64,000 bases of DNA from Aristolochia californica (lineage: Eukaryota > Streptophyta > Magnoliopsida > Piperales > Aristolochiaceae), in NCBI GenBank assembly GCA_029961685.1, contig JARWKL010000011.1:2172501-2236500 (forward strand), in the 5' to 3' direction. Made by a program: the position numbers and the translations under genes. Positions within the stretch are counted from its first letter, which is position 1. Each line of letters begins with the position of its first letter. The notes beneath the pieces are model-generated. The model was not told where the DNA came from. It saw only the letters and a list, made by a program, of their open reading frames with translations, and ran no database searches. Positions 58,451 through 64,000 of this stretch are shown piece by piece.

Positions 58451-59220
58451 ATGCCTCCTCGTCCACCTAGGCGACTGGTCTCCCATCTTGCACCATCCTA
58501 GGATACTGTGACAAGTTTGAAGAGGCATGATGTTGAGCCACTTGAGGACTATCAAATCCAACAGACCCAACGTATATAACTTTTGGTACAATATAGATGG
58601 CTCCACATCTTCCCTATGCACAACACATCCATCCAAGTCCACATCAAGTCCATCTGAGTCTCTATTCATATCGTCGATTAGGCAAGGACATGGCCCGTCA
58701 AAGGGCTCCAAAGTGGACGACATCATGAGAGAGCTAGATAGGAAGATCCGTGTGGAGTTTAGGGATTCATAGACGAGAGCATTAGGGTTTTATGGTCCAC
58801 TCTTCACTCATTGGGTAGGCCATGTTCTTCGCAACCATATGGATGTGAGGGTTGAGACGTTCAAGACCTACACTAATGACCAGTTATCGGTTGGATACCT
58901 ATTTATCAAGGTAAATATCCTAGATTCCTCGATTATAATATTTTAACACGCTTGATATAGGCAAATGGGCGGTCTTTCGACTGCACTTTCCCTAAAGGAT
59001 TGGCAGTGGTTGTGTCGCAATATATTTGAGGAAGCTAAGTTCCAAGTGACTGGATTTGTAAGATTTTTTCTTATAAGTTTTAAAGGTTTTTTTATTTTTA
59101 TAATGTTTCATTCTATTGCAGAGATATTCCCATGTGAATGAGGAAAATTTTAGAAAACAAAGTTTTTGACATATCATGAGATCAAAGTCTTTTGTCGCAT
59201 ATGAAAGGAGATTAAGTATT
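58451..59220 (+). pseudogene. Second CACTA gene, TNPA/Transposase_24-like (copy VI)
   Basis: ATG at 58451 (MPPRPPRRLVSHLAPS), then a shifted frame 58527-58769 with DGSTSSLCTTHPSKSTSSPS, SLFISSIRQGHGPSKGSKVD and RKIRVEFRDS, stopped by TAG at 58770. Text resembling THWVGHVLRNHMDVRVETF continues to about 58910. A possible intron ends TATTGCAG near 59120. Same caution as for copies II and IV. Confidence 0.5.
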
Positions 59221-61420
59221 TTTATATACTATTATTAATTTAACAAATTTACACCTATCTTGTCAAATTTAAAGAGTGAAAATTGTTTTGAGATCTAGCA
59301 ATTTAGGATCGCCCATCAATCACAGCATAGGTGGACTAAAGGATCCAAAGTACAATAAGTACAAAAGCACAAACTTTTTTGTCTTTTACATGCGTTATTC
59401 AATTCAAAATGCATTTTTATAAGTTAGTCTTGTTATTTTCAACAAGAAGACATGCAATGGATGGTGCGAGAGGCATAGAAGGTTGGTCAACAAATGCCAA
59501 ATTGCAACTTCTTGGGTACACAAAAACCAACTTTTAACAACAAACACATAGGCGACAAATGCCAAATTGCAACTTCTTGGCTACACAAAAGCCAACTTTT
59601 AATAACAAAAACAACTATAATGCCTACTAATGATAACTCATCATGGGAAACAAATGTCTATCACCTAGTTATTACACAACTCATGACAACCAGCGTCACA
59701 CATTAGCAACAATTACAAAGGCTTATGATGATTATGATATGGGTTTTAGACTTGGTTACACAAATCTTAGCCAAGGAACAATCCAACTACTATTTGTTTA
59801 ACAAAGCACAATCAATTCTCTCAAATAGGTAAATTTTAATGATAAATAATCAAAATATTACATATGAGTCCTAATCATGTGCCTTTTGAAGTGAGCAACA
59901 GCTCATTTCAATACCAATGGTCTTGATTTGGAAATAAAAGGCCCTTATGAAATATAAGATATTGATTTGAAAATAAAATAGTCCCTTGTAAAACAACTCA
60001 ATGGAGGAGCATATTTAAAAAATTAATCACTCAAACGATTATTGAACTCCAATATATGATATGAAACTAAATGTGCATGAGTTCAACAAGAAACTTCTTA
60101 GTACAATCAAGAATTTAAATATAAAATACTAGGTGTATGTAACTTTTTGAAAGTTATAGATGATGAGCTTTTTAATCGCAAATTCGATTTTCAAATATTA
60201 TTTCAAAGTCAAAGAGTAATTGGAAGAGATCATGGTTCACTATGGAAATCATTATTTTTTTTCTAATGAGCCAAAAAATTCTTAAATAAAATAGATCTCT
60301 TTTTTCAAAAAATAGAATCATTGAGCTAGCTAGGAAAGGGAAAAATTTTACTTTGCAAAATTGGTTTTTTTTTTTACAAAATTCAAATTAATATAAAAAA
60401 ATTTATTGATTTGGGCTATTGATCATATTGTTAGGGCATTGATAAATTTTGAAGACACATCTTGGCTGAACCAAAACTTGAAATCTTCTTTTGCAAATTT
60501 TTGATTGTTACCGGTCGAATGGTTCTAGTATCATTCGAATGCCCTCTTCCTAGAACTCTTTTGTTTGAGACATCAGTCTGATGGTTCTTCTTTTTAGCAA
60601 CTTCTTGTTTGCCTAACCAATCAAATGAATGGAGGAGGACCATTAGAATGGATGGTTTTTAGTAGTTTGTTGTTTGCTTAACCATTCAAAAGTTGAGATG
60701 AGAACCATTTGAATTCTACTTCACTCGGACTGAGTTTTGGATACTGAACCATATACAAACGGCTAATGTACCATTCAAATGCTCCAAATCTATCCTTGCT
60801 TTTGATTAATTTGTAACTTCACAATTATAATGCTGAAAGGATGACCATTTGAAATGCTCTGAGTTGTTGAAGCATAAACTTGCTTTAAAAATGTTCTAAC
60901 CTAATTAACTGTACATGGTCTGGTTATATGTTATCAATAAAATTAAGTTGAATGGGGATTTCCTAACCAACTAAAGCTAGTAACGATATCTAAACTCTTA
61001 TTCATTGCATATCTATCTAATAGTTAATATTTGAATTCATATTACATAATTTTATTTCATTATTATTTTTAAAATAAATTTACCAATTTTTTTTGTCAAT
61101 AACTAAGATTTATTTAAACCTAATTATTAACTTTGATTGAATCTAATAACTCTACTTAAATTACAAATTTAGTGGATCATATTTGATATCTCAAAGTATC
61201 ATATATAATTTTATTAAATTATTTACGTCGTAATAAAATTGTAGGGGATGTGGGTGATTGTCATGATTATTTAAAATTTAAATATTAAAAAATAAATTTT
61301 TAAAGGGGATGAGTAATTTTTTAACATTTTCTAAGAAATATAGATTATGTTAAAGTCAGTTCCCACATCAACCTTAGGTAGGGTATCACTCTTTGTTTAG
61401 TAAGAATAAATAACAGCTCC
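59221..61420 (+). other. CACTA copy VI, AT-rich 3' region
   Basis: No gene seen. Contains a tandem duplication of about 63-66 bp (ACAAATGCCAAATTGCAACT at 59491 and again at 59557) and has lost about 500 bp present upstream of this point in copies II and IV. The segment 60600-60960 is the longest version of a stretch shortened in copy IV and further in copy II. Confidence 0.6.
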
Positions 61421-62087
61421 CTTATGGAAGAAGACCACCAGACTGATCCCAGAGTGATCCTTCAAATAGCCTCCATCTCCAATGTTGACTTAGGAAATGT
61501 AAACATTATCTCTATTTATGAGTTGATCTCATGTGATTGTTACGTTGCATTGAGTGATAAATGAAGCGGTGACATGTAAACCTTCCATTCTCACTCATGA
61601 CATAACACAAATGATATTTCATATATTCAATGTTTTCCCTGTTTATGTGTGACATCAACATATGTCGGTACATGAGGCTCAGATTGAACGAGACCAAAAC
61701 TTCATAAGAACAAAGATCAAGCACAGGAGTTCCAATAATGGAGAAGGATGCAAGTATCTTTAGATGCCCAAGATGGTGTTGGTGATAGCCAGCCGTTAAT
61801 GAAATTATCGCCCACGGATTGCCGAAGTAGTCCCAGTTCAGCTGTGCCCTCCACAGGTTCCATGGAGTCGCTCAGATATTTCGATTTCTGCTTCTCCATA
61901 GCCTACAACCTGTTGTTCTCCCGATGAACAGAATCTCAGGCTCGTAGGCTTCCTCATTTGTTCCAGACAATGGTTGGTAGCTCGGGACGTAGCTGCCCGG
62001 CATTTTAGCAGCTGTATATGCTTCTCATGGCAATCATCCATGACTGATCATCGCCTTCTCCAGTACTCCATCTTCGAATTCACAGTG
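61421..62087 (-). other. Module E3
   Basis: Follows copy VI directly (ATAACAGCTCC then CTTATGGAAGAAGACC). It matches E2 through the DUF247-like fragment to the CGAATTCACAG position at 62087, then continues into sequence found only here. The minus-strand ORF 62041-61838 and others are in frames that do not match the DUF247 reading. Confidence 0.6.
61787..61865 (-). pseudogene. DUF247-like protein, C-terminal fragment (E3)
   Basis: The minus strand reads PWNLWRAQLNWDYFGNPWAI followed by ISLTAG, the same fragment as in E2, with AI where E2 has VI and NW where E2 has NR. It matches the conserved region before the final membrane segment of DUF247 proteins. The upstream frame is broken by a stop (NI-stop-ATPWN). 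About 460 bp away on the opposite strand lies a different DUF247 end (62326-62658). Confidence 0.6.
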
Positions 62088-62325
62088 GTGTGGAGGAAGG
62101 ACCCCTCCCTTATTATTGATATCTTTTTTTAAAGATCATGAGAAAGGTGGAATCTTCTCTATCTCCATGTGGAGTGGAAGAAGGGCCCCTCCTTTATTAT
62201 TGATCTTTTTTTAAAGATCATGAGAAAGACACTACCTTGGTGGGTGAAGAGGGCTCCACCTCCCTTGTCTTTTATATAAATGTAGAATAGACATATCACC
62301 GTAGTCAAGTTAATTTTTCTGCAAC
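62088..62325. other. Spacer with paired repeats, hairpin and TATA-like box
   Basis: Two diverged direct repeats of about 80 bp (62088-62150 and 62167-62230), each with GTGGA(G)(G/T)GGAAG and a short palindrome GATCTTTTTTTAAAGATC. A TATATAAATGTAG motif at 62271-62283 lies about 50 bp before the DUF247-bearing ORF. No gene. It could be a promoter region or part of an unrecognised repeat. Confidence 0.4.
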
Positions 62326-62658
62326 TTGAGATTGAACATTGTTTATTTTATGTTGACTTATAAAATTGTCGAGGTGTTGCACAAGGAGGAGATTCTCGAG
62401 CACGGGCTGGGGAGCAATGAAGGAGTTGCAGAGCTCTTCAACCGAATGTGCAAGGGAGTTATCATCCTATTGGATAGTGGCTGGTTTTCTCAGGTAACGG
62501 AGGACATAATTATGTACTACAACATTGATTGGCATCAATGGGAGGCTATGCTATTCCACGATTATTTTGGAAGCCCTTGGTCGTGGATGTCATTTTTAGC
62601 AGCATCTGGGTTGTTTGTGCTTACCCTTCTTCAGACCATATACACCATGAAACCGTAG
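62326..62658 (+). pseudogene. DUF247 (UPF0481) protein, C-terminal fragment
   Basis: The open frame carries VLHKEEILEHGLGSNEGVAE, LFNRMCKGVIILLDSGWFSQ, the NIDWHQWEAML block, FHDYFGSPWSWMSFLAASGL and the final hydrophobic stretch FVLTLLQTIY, with a natural stop at 62656-62658. These are the successive C-terminal features of plant DUF247 proteins: the L..I.DH.LGS...VA.LFN.L motif, the Y-F-x-x-P-W box and a last membrane helix. Whole family members are around 400-500 residues, so only about the last 100 remain; the ATG at 62326 is probably not a real start. The frame itself has no stop or frameshift, so it is better preserved than anything else here. Confidence 0.82.
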
Positions 62659-63019
62659 TCTACATCTCCTTACTGAATAAAAAGAAAAGGCACCTGCTAC
62701 TAGTATTTTGATTAACTGATTCGTCAGGGCTCTTCTCCATCAAGTGTTCATACGAAATGAAATTGCTTAAAATCTAGTCTCTGTTGCACGGGAGAAAGAA
62801 TACACAGTGGGGGATTCTGTAGACTTTGGAAATGTTTCGATACGGTATGAAAGTATGATATAGTTCGCTCCTAGAACTGCGAAAACCTTGTTATGATGGT
62901 GATCTCTTATAAGTTTTAATGGGTTGTAAAGGGGAACGAATTTAGTGAAATTTTATGCTTGATATTTGCGTTGGGGAGTGTGGCCTATTGCAGAGTGGTT
63001 TGTCTAAAACATTGCACTG
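62659..63019 (+). other. Sequence downstream of the DUF247 fragment
   Basis: Unique in this window. It may contain the 3' untranslated region of the DUF247 source gene (TGAATAAAAAG near 62675 is a poly(A)-signal-like motif). No other gene is visible. It ends at CACTG just before module G2. Confidence 0.45.
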
Positions 63020-63133
63020 AAGGAGATGATGAGTCTAACCGAGTTTGGATCTAAATGTTTTGTTTTAGGACCAAAACAAGCTCCCTCAACTCTTCTCCAA
63101 GTGGGAGTAACGGAACTCCCATTTTCCTTTAAG
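63020..63133. other. Module G2, unit boundary sequence
   Basis: Second copy of the 115-bp block at 13033-13146, again directly before a minisatellite array. No gene. Confidence 0.7.
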
Positions 63134-64000
63134 CTAAACTATTAACCTAAAACCCGAACCTGAACTACAAACTAAAAACTTGACCCGAACAATAAGAACT
63201 CAAACTTGAAAAAAGAACTCCAACCCGAAAGATAAACCAATAACCTGAACCCGAACTACAATAACAAAACCTGAACCTGAACTACAAACCAAAAACCCGA
63301 ACCCAACTACAAACCAAAAAACCAAACACGAACTGCAAACCAAAAACCCGAACTACAAACCAAAAACCCGAACTATAAACCTAAAAACCGAACCCGCACT
63401 ATAAACCTAAAAACCCAAGCCCGAACTACAAACCAAAAACCCAACATAAACTACAAACCTAAACCCGAACCCGAACAACAAACCTAAAACTCGAACCCGA
63501 ATAACAATCCAAAAACTCGAACTTGGACTACAAATCAAAAACCCAATCCAGAACTACAAATCAAAAACCCAATCCAGAACTACAAACCAAAAACCCAAAC
63601 CAGGACCACAATCCTAAAATCATAACCCGAACTACAAACCTTGAACCCGAACATCAATCCAAAAACCAGAACTATAAACCAAAAGTCCGACCCGAACTTC
63701 ATACAGAAAACACGAACTACAAACCAAAAACCGAACCCAAACTACAAATAAAAAACCGAACCTGAACTACAAACCAAAAATGGGGCCCGAACTACATACC
63801 GTAAACCCAAACTACAAACCAAAAACCCAACCCGAAATACAAACCTTAAATCTGAACCCGCACCCGAACAACATACCTAAAACTCGAACCCGTACTACTA
63901 ACCAAAAACCCGATCCGAACTACAAATGAAAAACCCGAACCTGAACGACAAACGAAAACCCGAACCCGAACTAATACCAAAAACCCGAACCCGAACTACA
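63134..64000. repeat. Minisatellite array A6
   Basis: AAACCCGAACC-type array aligned in register with the start of A2 (shared order of variant units such as ACTCCAACCCGAAAGATAAA and AACACGAACTGCAA). It runs off the right edge. The ORF at 63523-63765 is a product of the repeat. Confidence 0.9.

Larger units (their letters stand above)
55151..61420 (+). mobile_element. CACTA copy VI (beta), 5'-truncated
   Basis: Begins within the 5' non-coding region (equivalent to about 18855 in copy II), then carries the transposase gene with an internal deletion, the shared solo LTR, the second gene and the most complete 3' region of the three beta copies. Module E3 follows directly at 61421. Variants (GATTATCAAACGAGAGG) group it with II and IV. 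Confidence 0.75.

Noticed and set aside
17490..61420. CACTA terminal inverted repeats (CACTAC... ends)
   Set aside because: No matching pair of CACTA ends was found at the expected limits; occurrences of CACTA inside, such as GAGCACTAAGG, are coding sequence. The class assignment rests on the TNP2 protein motifs.
1..64000. tRNA, rRNA or snoRNA genes
   Set aside because: No A/B-box pair with a cloverleaf and no rRNA-like stretch was seen by eye; a tRNAscan or Infernal run would settle it.

Overview
This is nuclear DNA of a flowering plant, AT-rich and apparently heterochromatic. Supporting signs are Ty3/gypsy and Ty1/copia pol genes, TNP2-type CACTA transposases with the plant DUF4216-like region, a Mutator-like element with a 9-bp target duplication, and fragments of the plant-specific DUF247 family. 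The sequence alone does not identify the species. I see no intact host gene, tRNA, rRNA or CRISPR array; every long coding signal is a broken transposon gene or a duplicated gene fragment.

Layout: the window reads as a decayed head-to-tail array of four large composite units plus the start of a fifth (about 1-13146, 13147-26130, 26131-43477, 43478-63133, 63134-64000). Each unit opens with an A/C-rich degenerate minisatellite (core AAACCCGAACC; arrays A1-A6, all on the same strand). The fullest order is A, module B, module C (a minus-strand gene fragment with its own TATA box and introns), CACTA copy alpha, CACTA copy beta, module E (a DUF247-like tail on the minus strand), a plus-strand DUF247 fragment, then module G and the next A array. 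Units differ by deletions and private insertions. Alpha copies are I, III and V; beta copies are II, IV and VI. All three beta copies carry the same 432-433-bp solo LTR at the same site, so it was there before the units multiplied.

Private insertions: unit 1 holds a 5'-truncated Ty3/gypsy element (3190-9389) followed by a 5'-truncated Ty1/copia element (9390-13032). The gypsy reverse transcriptase is split inside its YxDD motif by a 1420-bp solo LTR (5609-7028, TSD GTGTA). Unit 3 carries a 1567-bp non-autonomous MULE (31567-33133, TSD TTAGCAATT) and a 1.1-kb element with poly-G/poly-C ends (41619-42720). Unit 4 carries a pair of hAT-like remnants inside its A array (44353-46666).

The most interesting content is (1) the tandem composite itself, with minisatellite at every unit junction, (2) module C, an unidentified gene fragment carried in four copies with promoter and splice sites, and (3) two opposed DUF247 fragments at 61.8-62.7 kb. 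Family calls rest on motifs read by eye. Copy relationships rest on visual alignment, so no percent identities are given.
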